64,000 bases of DNA, from the NCBI RefSeq assembly GCF_027947595.1, contig NZ_CP116257.1, positions 7,686,001-7,750,000 of the forward strand, given 5' to 3'. The stretch is from Streptomyces lienomycini. GTDB lineage: Bacteria; Actinomycetota; Actinomycetes; Streptomycetales; Streptomycetaceae. Shown piece by piece: positions 56,526 through 63,989 of the stretch. How positions within the stretch are numbered: position 1 is the first letter of the stretch; each line of letters begins with the position of its first letter. The notes under the pieces were generated by a model. The model saw nothing but the letters and a program-made list of their open reading frames with translations, searched no databases and was not told where the DNA came from. Made by a program: the position numbers and the translations under genes.

Positions 56526-56978
56526 ATGCCCGACGCTTCAGACGAGGCAATACGCGCCTACTGGAAGGAGCATCGAGAGCAGCTACGGCAGTGCGAAACC
56601 CAACGCTCCACTCTGACGAACCTCCTGCTTGTCGTTACGGCCGCTCTGAGCGCTCTGATCGTTCAGCAGAAGTTCACACTGAACGTCGTGCCCCTATGCC
56701 TCTTCGTCGCGTTGACGGGAGTGTACGGGGCCGTTGCCGTATCCAAGTACTACGAACGAGCCTCCTACCACCTCTCCCAAGCACGGGCGTTGACCGCAGA
56801 CCTGGTGGCGCGAGGAGTGTTGGGGTCCAAAGAGGGGCTCGTACAGGCGCGCGGGGAGCACAACCGCAGATTTCCCCGACTGCACCGGGTCCGACTGCAC
56901 CGCCTTTGGATGGTTCTGCACCTAGCCATCGCCCTCTACGGCGTGTCCCTCTTCTGCGTATGCGTGGCGGTGGCTTGA
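56526..56978 (+). CDS. Three-helix membrane protein, SLATT/S-4TM-like (unassigned)
   Basis: A 150-residue protein. A charged N-terminus (AIRAYWKEHREQLRQCETQR) is followed by helices at ~30-48 (LTNLLLVVTAALSALIV) and ~53-73 (VVPLCLFVALTGVYGAVAV). A cytoplasmic stretch of ~50 residues with ASYHLSQARALTADLVARG comes next, and a third helix lies at ~128-149. The arrangement of two close helices then a helical domain recalls SLATT-type effectors predicted to act on membranes in conflict systems, but I cannot assign it by motif. ATG 56526 follows GGGAGGGAG. Divergent from the DUF4062 gene. Confidence 0.75.
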   Translation: MPDASDEAIRAYWKEHREQLRQCETQRSTLTNLLLVVTAALSALIVQQKFTLNVVPLCLFVALTGVYGAVAVSKYYERASYHLSQARALTADLVARGVLGSKEGLVQARGEHNRRFPRLHRVRLHRLWMVLHLAIALYGVSLFCVCVAVA

Positions 56979-57337
56979 GGGCGGGACCGTGGCAGGGTGG
57001 CAGCGACGATCGGCCAACTCAAAGGTGCGGCCATCGGGGCCAAGGAAGTCGAGGGTTCACGGCCCCAGAATCCGTGGCCCCCCTCCGCCGACTGACCGAA
57101 AAGCACACAAAGCCGCGTTTCGCTGGCTGATCTGCTGACGCATCAGCGTCCCCCGCATACCGCCCAGGGGACACTGAAATTTTCAGAGGCACCGCGCGCC
57201 CGATGGACTCCTCGATCAAGCACCGTCGTCAATCCGGCAGGGCCGGCCGCGCTAGCGTGCCCGACGGGCGGCGAGGTCTCTCCTAGCGATTGACGGCGCA
57301 CTGCGGATGGGGGCCTTGCTCCGCCGAAGCAAAAGGG
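56979..57337. other. Intergenic stretch between membrane protein and restriction gene
   Basis: 359 bp without a credible gene. Two symmetric elements stand out: GCTGAT and ATCAGC (57126-57131 and 57142-57147) and the AT-rich CTGAAATTTTCAG (57174-57186), which has 6-bp arms around one base. Either could be an operator or hairpin; nothing ties them to a gene. Confidence 0.4.
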
Positions 57338-58126
57338 TCAGGATCCCGCTGCGGGCTTCGCGAGGAATTCTTCTCCCGCGATGTAATACTTGCGGGCACT
57401 CCGCGACTCCAACTCCTTTGGGTACATTACGGCATACCCCGGAAGTATCATCACCTGCCACGGATCAGGAAGCTGGGCGCTCACAAATCGAAAGAACTCA
57501 TCCGCCGTCATTTCAGACTGCTGGATGGTCACCTCAAATTGGTCGTAGTAGCTTTCCTTCTTGGTTCGATTGTACGCGTACCTGAAAGTGTAGGGGAGCG
57601 CCACCTTAACGAACTTCAAGAAGGTACGCAGGCTTTGGACCCCTTGAGGGAGATCGCTGATAACCCAATCGAGCCTGGCGGGATAGAGCTGATCGAAGTG
57701 ATCGTCCGCGAAGACCGTGGTGTCTCGCTCGACGCCCGGATCATTGATACCGAAGCCGTTCTCGTTCCAGGGGGCTTGCCCATCGCCCTGAAACCTGTCG
57801 ATGAGAAGCTTTTCCGGTGCGACTGCGGCGAAATCCTCATCCACGGACAAGGCTTTGAAGCTCATCCAGTCCAGGTGGATGTTCTCGCGGCCCTTCAGCT
57901 TCTTGTGGTGCTTGTTCAGCCTCTGGGCAAGAGTGGCGTCTGCTTTTCCGATATAGACGGGATCACCGTGACGGAAGAGCTGATAGACACCCTTATGGCG
58001 CGGGAGGAGGTCAATATTGCCCTCCGTCAGGGGCGCGGGGCTCAAGTCACGCAGAGCCATCGCCAACTGATCGCCGAGCGCCTTGGTGATGCTCAACTTG
58101 AACTCGGCATGGTTCTCCAGCGACAC
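57338..58126 (-). CDS. Eco29kI-family GIY-YIG restriction endonuclease
   Basis: A 262-residue type II restriction enzyme. The GIY-YIG core is KGVYQLFRHGDPVYIGKADA, with Tyr48 and Tyr58, Arg69 and His73 in the helix LAQRLNKHHKK, Glu105 in APEKLLIDRF and Asn in PWNENGFGIND. This set, including the Arg/His four apart, is the one known from Eco29kI, whose target is CCGCGG. It cuts unmodified DNA as host defence. GTG 58126 has GGAGGGG upstream. The partner methyltransferase is divergent, 116 bp away. Specificity is inferred only from the family. Confidence 0.9.
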   Translation of the reverse strand: MSLENHAEFKLSITKALGDQLAMALRDLSPAPLTEGNIDLLPRHKGVYQLFRHGDPVYIGKADATLAQRLNKHHKKLKGRENIHLDWMSFKALSVDEDFAAVAPEKLLIDRFQGDGQAPWNENGFGINDPGVERDTTVFADDHFDQLYPARLDWVISDLPQGVQSLRTFLKFVKVALPYTFRYAYNRTKKESYYDQFEVTIQQSEMTADEFFRFVSAQLPDPWQVMILPGYAVMYPKELESRSARKYYIAGEEFLAKPAAGS

Positions 58127-58208
58127 GACCTAGCCCCCTCCAGTGAGTGATCGGGATCACCCTAACCGGTGAAAAGCAGGCGCTCGCCGCCTCTTGCCCT
58201 TGAACCCC

Positions 58209-58236
58209 TTGATGATCGTTAACTCCGCGGTACACT
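58209..58236 (+). promoter_or_regulatory. Methyltransferase promoter with embedded CCGCGG
   Basis: TTGATG (58209-58214) and TACACT (58231-58236) with a 16-bp spacer look like a good -35/-10 pair. The start site would fall at or within a base of the ATG at 58243, and no ribosome site is present, so the mRNA is probably leaderless. CCGCGG occupies 58225-58230, immediately before the -10 element. Confidence 0.65.
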
Positions 58237-58242
58237 TCCGCC

Positions 58243-59553
58243 ATGCCTGAGCTGCGAGAAGAACGCCAAGAGGTCGGGACCTGCGTCGAGCTGTTCGCCG
58301 GCGGTGGCGGGCTCGCCATGGCCGTGCATGCGGCGGGCTTCCGCCCGCTACTGGTGAACGAGTACGCCAAGCGGGCGTGCGAGTCCTTGAGGATCAACCC
58401 GCCGGACGCCTCCGAGCCGGAGAAGCGCTGGCCGCTCGTTCCTGGCGATGTGCGTGACATCGACTTCACCGACCTTGTCTCGGACGAGGTCGATGTCCTC
58501 GCCGGCGGACCGCCATGCCAGCCCTTCAGCCTGGGTGGCGCCCACAAGGGGATGGAAGACGAGCGGAACATGTTCCCTGAGATGTTCCGTGCCATCCGCG
58601 AACTGAGGCCGAAGGCAGTTATCTGCGAGAACGTACGCGGTCTGCTCCGGCCGTCTTTCAGGCCCTACTTTGACTACATCTTGAATGAGATGCGTCTGCC
58701 GTTCGTGGAGCGCGGCAAGGACTCGACATGGGAAGACCACAACGAACTCCTTGAGAAGCTCATCGCCAACGACTCCGTCGACCCGTCGCAGCGGTACGTC
58801 GTCAAGGAGATGGAAGTTAACGCGGCTGATTACGGCGTTCCTCAGATCAGGAATCGAGTGATCATCGTCGCGTTCCGCGCTGACCTCGGTGTCGACTGGA
58901 CCGAGTTCATGCCCAAGGAGACGCATTCGGAAGAGGCGATGATCCACTCGATGCGCGAGGGCGGATCCTACTGGACGCGGCATGAGGTGGATCCCGAAGT
59001 TCGCAAGCGTGTCATCGCCAACCTTCCACAGCTCAATTACGAGAGCGAGAAGGTAAAAGAGAAGCTGAAGCTGGAGCCTTGGCGTACTCTGCGCGATGCC
59101 ATCGCGGGCATCGATGAGAACGAGGGAAATCCGCTACCGCCGGTCTCAGAGGACGCCGTCAAGAACAAGCTCGTCGTGGACGGCATCCCTGATCACATTG
59201 GATGGCCTGGCGCTCGCCTCTACACCGGGCATACCGCAAACCTGCTAGACCGTCCGGCGAAGACGGTGAAGGCTGGAGTGCATGGCGTACCAGGCGGAGA
59301 GTCCGTCATGCAGCTTGACGACGTGGAATTCGCCAACTTTGGCGGCGAGACCGGATATCGATACATGACCGTACGTGAAACCGCACGAGTCATGACGTTC
59401 CCGGATCGATGGATTCTCGATGGGCCGCGTGGAGAGAAGATGCGGCAGTTGGGCAATGCCGTACCCGTGAAGCTTGGTATGGCCTTCTCGAAGGCCGTCG
59501 CTAGTGCGCTCAAGTCGGTTGGGGCTCTGGAGGCCCCGGAGAGGCAGAAGTGA
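58243..59553 (+). CDS. DNA (cytosine-5-)-methyltransferase of the R-M system
   Basis: A 436-residue m5C methyltransferase. Motif I CVELFAGGGGLAMAVHAAGF binds AdoMet, and motif IV GGPPCQPFSLGG holds catalytic Cys92. ENVRGLLRP is motif VI, YGVPQIRNRVIIVAFR is motif VIII, and RVMTFPDRW with MRQLGNAVPVKLG forms motifs IX-X. The target-recognition region lies between ~residues 240 and 370. It protects host DNA from the divergent GIY-YIG enzyme. It ends in a GTGA overlap with the Vsr gene. Confidence 0.95.
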   Translation: MPELREERQEVGTCVELFAGGGGLAMAVHAAGFRPLLVNEYAKRACESLRINPPDASEPEKRWPLVPGDVRDIDFTDLVSDEVDVLAGGPPCQPFSLGGAHKGMEDERNMFPEMFRAIRELRPKAVICENVRGLLRPSFRPYFDYILNEMRLPFVERGKDSTWEDHNELLEKLIANDSVDPSQRYVVKEMEVNAADYGVPQIRNRVIIVAFRADLGVDWTEFMPKETHSEEAMIHSMREGGSYWTRHEVDPEVRKRVIANLPQLNYESEKVKEKLKLEPWRTLRDAIAGIDENEGNPLPPVSEDAVKNKLVVDGIPDHIGWPGARLYTGHTANLLDRPAKTVKAGVHGVPGGESVMQLDDVEFANFGGETGYRYMTVRETARVMTFPDRWILDGPRGEKMRQLGNAVPVKLGMAFSKAVASALKSVGALEAPERQK

Positions 59554-60353
59554 CTGACCCCGCGAGCGATCGGCAGAGGCGCTGGAATGACCGGATGCCT
59601 CCCGATCGAGCGTGGAAGCCGAGACCGGGAATGAACAGGGAGGCCCGAGCGGCTGAGCAAGATCGGGCCGCCGGCAGCCGTCTCGCTCGCGCTGTCGAGT
59701 GCGGCGAAGGCCGGTACGCGCGTGCCTCCATCGCCCTGCGCGTCTACCGCAGCACACGCCGAATTCGGGCGTACCTGCGGTGGTCCCAGGAGGGTGAGAC
59801 ACAGGAGCGGTATGTCGGAGAGGTGGACGCCGAGACCCGCGCCGCGAACTTGGCGCAAGCCTGGAAGATGGCTCACGCCGCTGGCTATGTAACCACTGAG
59901 ACGCTCCCCCCCGACTCATGGGCGTCCTCTCCCGCTTCCCGAGCCGTGATGTCCGCCAACAAAGGGCGGGATACGAAGCCCGAGAAGCTGTTGCGGTCCG
60001 CTCTTCACCGACGTGGTCTGCGGTACCGCGTGGGAATCAGGCCAGTGCCGGATCTACGCCGTACGGCCGACGTGGTGTTCACGAAGGCGCGAGTCGCTGT
60101 CTTCGTCGATGGCTGCTACTGGCATGGCTGCCCAGAGCATCACCGCCCCGCCAAGAAGGACGCGACGTTCTGGCGGGAGAAGATCGCTGGAAACCGAGCT
60201 CGCGACCTTGAGACCAACGAAGCGCTGCGCGATGCGGGATGGCTCGTCATTCGAGTGTGGGAACACCAAGATCCCGATGAAGCCGCGCAGGAGGTGAGCC
60301 GGGCTGTGAGATCGAGGCAGCACATACCGCCAAGCACCGGGAACCAAGGCTGA
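59550..60353 (+). CDS. vsr: Very short patch repair endonuclease with N-terminal extension
   Basis: A 267-residue protein whose last ~135 residues are a Vsr domain. SANKGRDTKPEKLLRSALHR, the catalytic Asp in RRTADVVFTKARVAVFVDGC, the zinc site YWHGCPEHHRPA, and GWLVIRVWEHQD are visible. Vsr nicks next to T:G mismatches made when 5-methylcytosine deaminates, offsetting the mutagenic effect of the methyltransferase. E. coli Vsr has about 156 residues. The extra ~130 here include RYARASIALRVYRSTRRIRA and EVDAETRAANLAQAWKMAHA and match nothing I know. GTG 59550 overlaps the methyltransferase stop. Confidence 0.9.
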   Translation: MTDPASDRQRRWNDRMPPDRAWKPRPGMNREARAAEQDRAAGSRLARAVECGEGRYARASIALRVYRSTRRIRAYLRWSQEGETQERYVGEVDAETRAANLAQAWKMAHAAGYVTTETLPPDSWASSPASRAVMSANKGRDTKPEKLLRSALHRRGLRYRVGIRPVPDLRRTADVVFTKARVAVFVDGCYWHGCPEHHRPAKKDATFWREKIAGNRARDLETNEALRDAGWLVIRVWEHQDPDEAAQEVSRAVRSRQHIPPSTGNQG

Positions 60354-60421
60354 CTGCGCGAACGAATCTGGCCTCCGCAGACTGATGTCATGTGGAAGCA
60401 CTGCGGGCCAACATAGCGCCC

Positions 60422-60459
60422 GCCCTCGGGGCCAGAGTGAAGACGCCGGCCCCGAGGGC
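60422..60459. terminator. Hairpin between vsr and serine hydrolase
   Basis: GCCCTCGGGGCC pairs perfectly with GGCCCCGAGGGC (12-bp arms, 14-nt loop) between two converging genes. Confidence 0.75.
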
Positions 60460-60465
60460 GACCGC

Positions 60466-61638
60466 CTACGCCAGCGACTTCCTGACCGCTTCGGTCAGGA
60501 ATACCGCGCGTACGTCGTCTGCGCCGCTGATGACGTGGTTCATGACGTAGCCGAAGGCGATGCCTTGTGCAGGGTCGGCGAAGGCGAGTGAGCCGCCGCG
60601 GCCGGTGTGACCGAAGGCGTTCGGGCCAGTCATGAGGTTGCCCTCGGTAGGGAGCATGTATCCGGTGCTAAAGCGGCTCGGGAACACCAGCACCTGGTCC
60701 ATCCCGCTGGCCTGCTCCTCGGTCGCCGACGCCAGGGTCTCCGGGGTGAGCAGGCGCACGCCGTCCACCTCGCCGATCACAGCCGCGTACATGCGCGCGA
60801 GTGCCCGTGCGGTGCCGATTCCGTTAGAGGAGGGGAGTTCGGCGGCCTGCACCTCGGGGGAGTCGAAGTCGATCGCGGCCGGGTCGGTGACCGCGAAGGC
60901 CCGGTTACTGAAGGAGTTCGGGTCGCGCCAGGCGGCGACTTGTTCGCGGAGTTCCTCGGGAACCTCCTCGGCGGGCACGGTGGTGAGGTCGACGGCCGGG
61001 CGCCGGTACGCCATGCGGCTGACTCGCTCGCGTTCGCTCGTCGGCAGGCCGATGAAGAAGTCCAGCCCCAGAGGGCGCGCGATCTCCTCGGCGAAGAAAC
61101 GGCCCGGCGAACGGCCGGCGACTCGGCGGATCACTTCACCGACCAGCCAGCCCCAGGTGCGACCGTGGTACCCGTGTGCAGTGCCCGGAGTCCATAGCGG
61201 GCGCTGGGCTGCCAGCGCTGCCGCCATGGGATCCCAGGCCAGCGCCTCGACCAGTGGCAGCGGTTGATCGAGGGCGATCAGGCCGGCCTGGTGGGACAGG
61301 AGCCAGCGGACGGGGATGTCCGCCTTGCCGTTCGCCGCGAACTCCGGCCAGTACTTCGCCACCGGCGCGTCGAGGTCGAGCATGCCGCGCTCGACCAGCA
61401 TGTGCGCCGCAGTCGCGGTGGCTCCCTTGGTTGCCGAGTAGACCAGCTGCAAGGTGTCCCGCGTCCACGGTCGGCCGGTGTCGACGTCGGCGACGCCACC
61501 CCACAGGTCGACCACCGGCCGGCCGTGCCAGTAGACGCACACGGCCGCGCCGATGTCTCCGTGCTGGGTGAAGTTCGCGGCGAACGCCTCGCGGACCGGT
61601 TCGAACCCGGGTGCTACCTCACCGTTGATCGTCGTCAT
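60466..61638 (-). CDS. Serine hydrolase (beta-lactamase/EstB family)
   Basis: A 390-residue protein of the beta-lactamase class C/esterase family. The SxxK nucleophile motif is YSATKGA at about residue 71, the Tyr motif GYHGRTWGWLVGE stands at about 160, and HTGRGG near the C-terminus replaces the KTG triad, as in esterases of this family. No signal peptide is seen, so a cytoplasmic esterase is more likely than a secreted beta-lactamase. ATG 61638 (MTTINGEVAPGF) is preferred; another ATG is 9 bp upstream. It is on the same strand as the oxygenase and cysS, 54 bp downstream. Confidence 0.88.
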   Translation of the reverse strand: MTTINGEVAPGFEPVREAFAANFTQHGDIGAAVCVYWHGRPVVDLWGGVADVDTGRPWTRDTLQLVYSATKGATATAAHMLVERGMLDLDAPVAKYWPEFAANGKADIPVRWLLSHQAGLIALDQPLPLVEALAWDPMAAALAAQRPLWTPGTAHGYHGRTWGWLVGEVIRRVAGRSPGRFFAEEIARPLGLDFFIGLPTSERERVSRMAYRRPAVDLTTVPAEEVPEELREQVAAWRDPNSFSNRAFAVTDPAAIDFDSPEVQAAELPSSNGIGTARALARMYAAVIGEVDGVRLLTPETLASATEEQASGMDQVLVFPSRFSTGYMLPTEGNLMTGPNAFGHTGRGGSLAFADPAQGIAFGYVMNHVISGADDVRAVFLTEAVRKSLA

Positions 61639-61692
61639 ACCGTTCATCCTGGCAGCCGTGCCGCTCTCACTGACAGGGGAACTGGCCTGTGC

Positions 61693-62262
61693 TCAGAGGC
61701 ATTCGGCGTCGACGCGTACGACGAGGGTGACGCGTTCGCCCCTCTTGATCGGCCGTACGCCGTGGATGTGGTCGCGGGTGGCGGGGAAGGCGACCAGGGT
61801 GCCGCAGGGCGGCTTGATCTCCTGGGCAGGGTTCTCGAAGAACAGCTCCCCGCCGCCGTAGGAGTCCGGCGTGTTGAGCCAGACCACGAGGGTGAGGTCG
61901 CCGCCGACGACAGGCTGACCATTGGTCCGGGCCCGTTCGCGCTCGATGTCGGTCACCTCGTCGTGGTGGGCGACGAATCCGACGCCGGGGCCGTAGCGAT
62001 AGACGACCGCCGGCTGGGTGGGTATGCGCGCCGGGGCGATCTCGAAGTGATCGCGGACGTGGGCGGCGCAGTGGGCGATGACTGCCTCCTCCAGGTGCGT
62101 CGGGACCTCGACGTAGTCGCTCTTGCGCAGCGTTTCGTCGATGACGCCCTGGTAGGTGCGCGGGCGGGCGGTGTGGTTCTTCACGTGGTCCATCAGCGCT
62201 CCGCAGAGGCTGACGGGGATGGCGCTCTCTACGACGAGCGGTAAGCGGCTCTTCCAGGTCAT
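61693..62262 (-). CDS. 2OG-Fe(II) oxygenase (prolyl-hydroxylase-like)
   Basis: A 189-residue double-stranded beta-helix oxygenase. The iron triad is His99 and Asp101 in FVAHHDEV and a distal His in RDHIHGV, and 2-oxoglutarate would be held by Arg in IKRGERVTLVVR. YGGGELFF is a typical family strand. ATG 62262 overlaps the cysS stop (ATGA), so the two are translationally coupled. Enzymes of this group hydroxylate amino acid side chains or free amino acids. The coupling to a cysteinyl-tRNA synthetase is striking and unexplained. Confidence 0.88.
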   Translation of the reverse strand: MTWKSRLPLVVESAIPVSLCGALMDHVKNHTARPRTYQGVIDETLRKSDYVEVPTHLEEAVIAHCAAHVRDHFEIAPARIPTQPAVVYRYGPGVGFVAHHDEVTDIERERARTNGQPVVGGDLTLVVWLNTPDSYGGGELFFENPAQEIKPPCGTLVAFPATRDHIHGVRPIKRGERVTLVVRVDAECL

Positions 62263-63635
62263 GAGGTGGTCTCCTTCCACCAACGGGTGCCTTCGGGCGA
62301 GTCCTCAAGGACGACGCCCTGCTGGGTGAGCTGTTCACGGATCGCGTCGGCCTCGGCGAACTTCTTCGCCGCGCGGAGCCGGTCGCGTTCCTTCACGAGT
62401 TCGTCGACGGCGGCGTCGCTCTGGGCGGCGCCGGGGATGTCGAACGTTCCGAAGAGGTTGTTCACGTCCTCGATCAGCCGCAGAGCGGCCGGGCCGGCCG
62501 GCTCCTCCATGCGGTTCTGCTCGCGGATGTACTGGAACAGGACGGCGAGGGCACCGGGGGTGTCGAAGTCGTCGTCCAGGCGCTCGCGCATCTCCTTCCA
62601 GGCGTCCGTCGCGCGTGCGGCGTTCGCCGGGCTGTCGGTGTGCGCGGGGTCGATGGTCCGGGCGAAGTTCTCGATCCGGCGGCGTGCCCCTCGGGCCTGC
62701 TCCAGGGTGGAGTCGTTCAGCTCCATGGAGGAGCGGTAGTGCTGGGAGAGAAAGGCGTGCCGCAGGGTGCGGAAGTCCGTCCGGGCGAGGGCGTCGCGGA
62801 TGGTGAGGAAGTTGCCGGTGCTCTTCGACATCTTCTCGCCGTCGACCCGCAGCAGACCGGTGTGCATCCAGTAGCGGGCCAGCGGCTCGATGCCGGAGGC
62901 GGCTTCCATCTGGGCGACCTCGGCCTCGTGGTGCGGGAAGATGAGGTCGACGGCGCCGCCGTGCAGGTCGTACGAGGGCCCGAAGAAGGTCTCCGTGATC
63001 GCGGTGTCCTCGATGTGCCAGCCCGGCCGGCCCGGGCCCAGGTCGGTCTCCCAGAACGGCTCGCCGTCCTTGCGGCCCTTCCACAGGGCGAAGTCGCCCG
63101 GGTTGCGCTTCTTCGAGTTGTCGTCGATCCGCGAAACCGAGTCCTCGGGGCGCAGGTCGGTGCGGCCGGAGAGCTTGCCGTACGCGGGGAACGAGGCCAG
63201 GTCGAAGTACCAGCCGTCGTCGAGCTGGTAGGCGTGGCCGCGCTCGATCAGCCTCTTGATCTGGTCCACGATCGCGTCGATGTGGTCGTGGGCTCGCGCG
63301 TGGACATCGACGCGGGTGTTCCCCAGCGCGGCCATGTCCTCCAGGTACTGCTTCTCGAAGAGGGCCGCGATCTCCTCCGGCGGGACGTCCTCCTCCGCCG
63401 ACCGCCGGATGATCTTGTCATCGACGTCGGTGATGTTCTGGAGGTACGTGACCTTGTACCCGCTCGCCTCCAGGTACCGGGCGATGAAGTCGAACTGCGT
63501 GTACGTCTTCGCGTGCCCGACGTGGCTGGGGCCGTACACGGTGGGTCCGCACACGAACATCCGCACCTCGGCCTCCCGCTCGGGGCGGAACTCCTCGGTC
63601 TGGCCGGTCAGCGTGTTGTGGACCTTGATCGACAT
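62259..63635 (-). CDS. cysS: Cysteinyl-tRNA synthetase (accessory-type copy)
   Basis: A 458-residue class Ia aminoacyl-tRNA synthetase. The zinc Cys29 stands in MFVCGPTVYGP, HIGH appears as HVGH (38-41) in GPSHVGHAKTY, and KMSKS is intact in DGEKMSKSTGN. IFPHHEAEVAQMEA supplies the other zinc ligands. The C-terminal helical domain ends VVLEDSPEGTRWWK. The sequence is unlike the usual Streptomyces housekeeping enzyme as I recall it (which starts near TIRLYDTSARQIRDF), so I infer an additional copy. ATG 63635 is preferred to ATG 63638 for spacing from AGGAGG. Confidence 0.92.
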   Translation of the reverse strand: MSIKVHNTLTGQTEEFRPEREAEVRMFVCGPTVYGPSHVGHAKTYTQFDFIARYLEASGYKVTYLQNITDVDDKIIRRSAEEDVPPEEIAALFEKQYLEDMAALGNTRVDVHARAHDHIDAIVDQIKRLIERGHAYQLDDGWYFDLASFPAYGKLSGRTDLRPEDSVSRIDDNSKKRNPGDFALWKGRKDGEPFWETDLGPGRPGWHIEDTAITETFFGPSYDLHGGAVDLIFPHHEAEVAQMEAASGIEPLARYWMHTGLLRVDGEKMSKSTGNFLTIRDALARTDFRTLRHAFLSQHYRSSMELNDSTLEQARGARRRIENFARTIDPAHTDSPANAARATDAWKEMRERLDDDFDTPGALAVLFQYIREQNRMEEPAGPAALRLIEDVNNLFGTFDIPGAAQSDAAVDELVKERDRLRAAKKFAEADAIREQLTQQGVVLEDSPEGTRWWKETTS

Positions 63636-63689
63636 CATGCCTCCTGTGTAAGCGGATCACGCAGCGTACTGACGCCCGGACATAAGCGT

Positions 63690-63989
63690 CTAACTGGAAC
63701 CGCCGCGCTCGCCGAAGGGGACGAATCGCGGGGACGGCAGCGTGGCGAAGACCGACGCCTCCCCCCCGAGCAGGTGGTGGTTGGCCTGCTGGTACGCCTT
63801 CCGCACGGCCTCGATCGCCCTGGGGCTGAGGTCCATCCCGACCACGCGACAGAACTCGCTCAGGGCCTCGCACCGCCGCTCCAGGTCGACCATCGACAGC
63901 GGGTCGCACTGCTGGGCCTCGATCAGCAGGTTCTCCTGCTCGCCGCTGATCAGGCCGAGCGCGCCGAGGGAGTACAGCTTCCACTTCAT
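63690..63989 (-). CDS. Hypothetical protein upstream of cysS, 99 aa
   Basis: Starts MKWKLYSLGALGLISGEQEN at ATG 63989, near the window edge, and ends 52 bp before cysS on the same strand. It is helical and has two Cys (QQCDPL, SEFCRVVG), with DLSPRAIEAVRKAYQQANHH in the middle. No domain is recognised. Its place suggests it is part of the cysS-oxygenase operon, whose 5' end may lie beyond the window. The ATG has no visible ribosome site inside the remaining bases. Confidence 0.6.
   Translation of the reverse strand: MKWKLYSLGALGLISGEQENLLIEAQQCDPLSMVDLERRCEALSEFCRVVGMDLSPRAIEAVRKAYQQANHHLLGGEASVFATLPSPRFVPFGERGGSS

Noticed and set aside
57290..58150. Forward 286-codon frame
   Set aside because: Antisense to the GIY-YIG nuclease, whose motifs are unambiguous on the reverse strand.
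60466..61638. Antibiotic-resistance beta-lactamase
   Set aside because: The SxxK motif is present, but there is no signal peptide and the KTG triad is replaced by HTGRGG, as in esterases.
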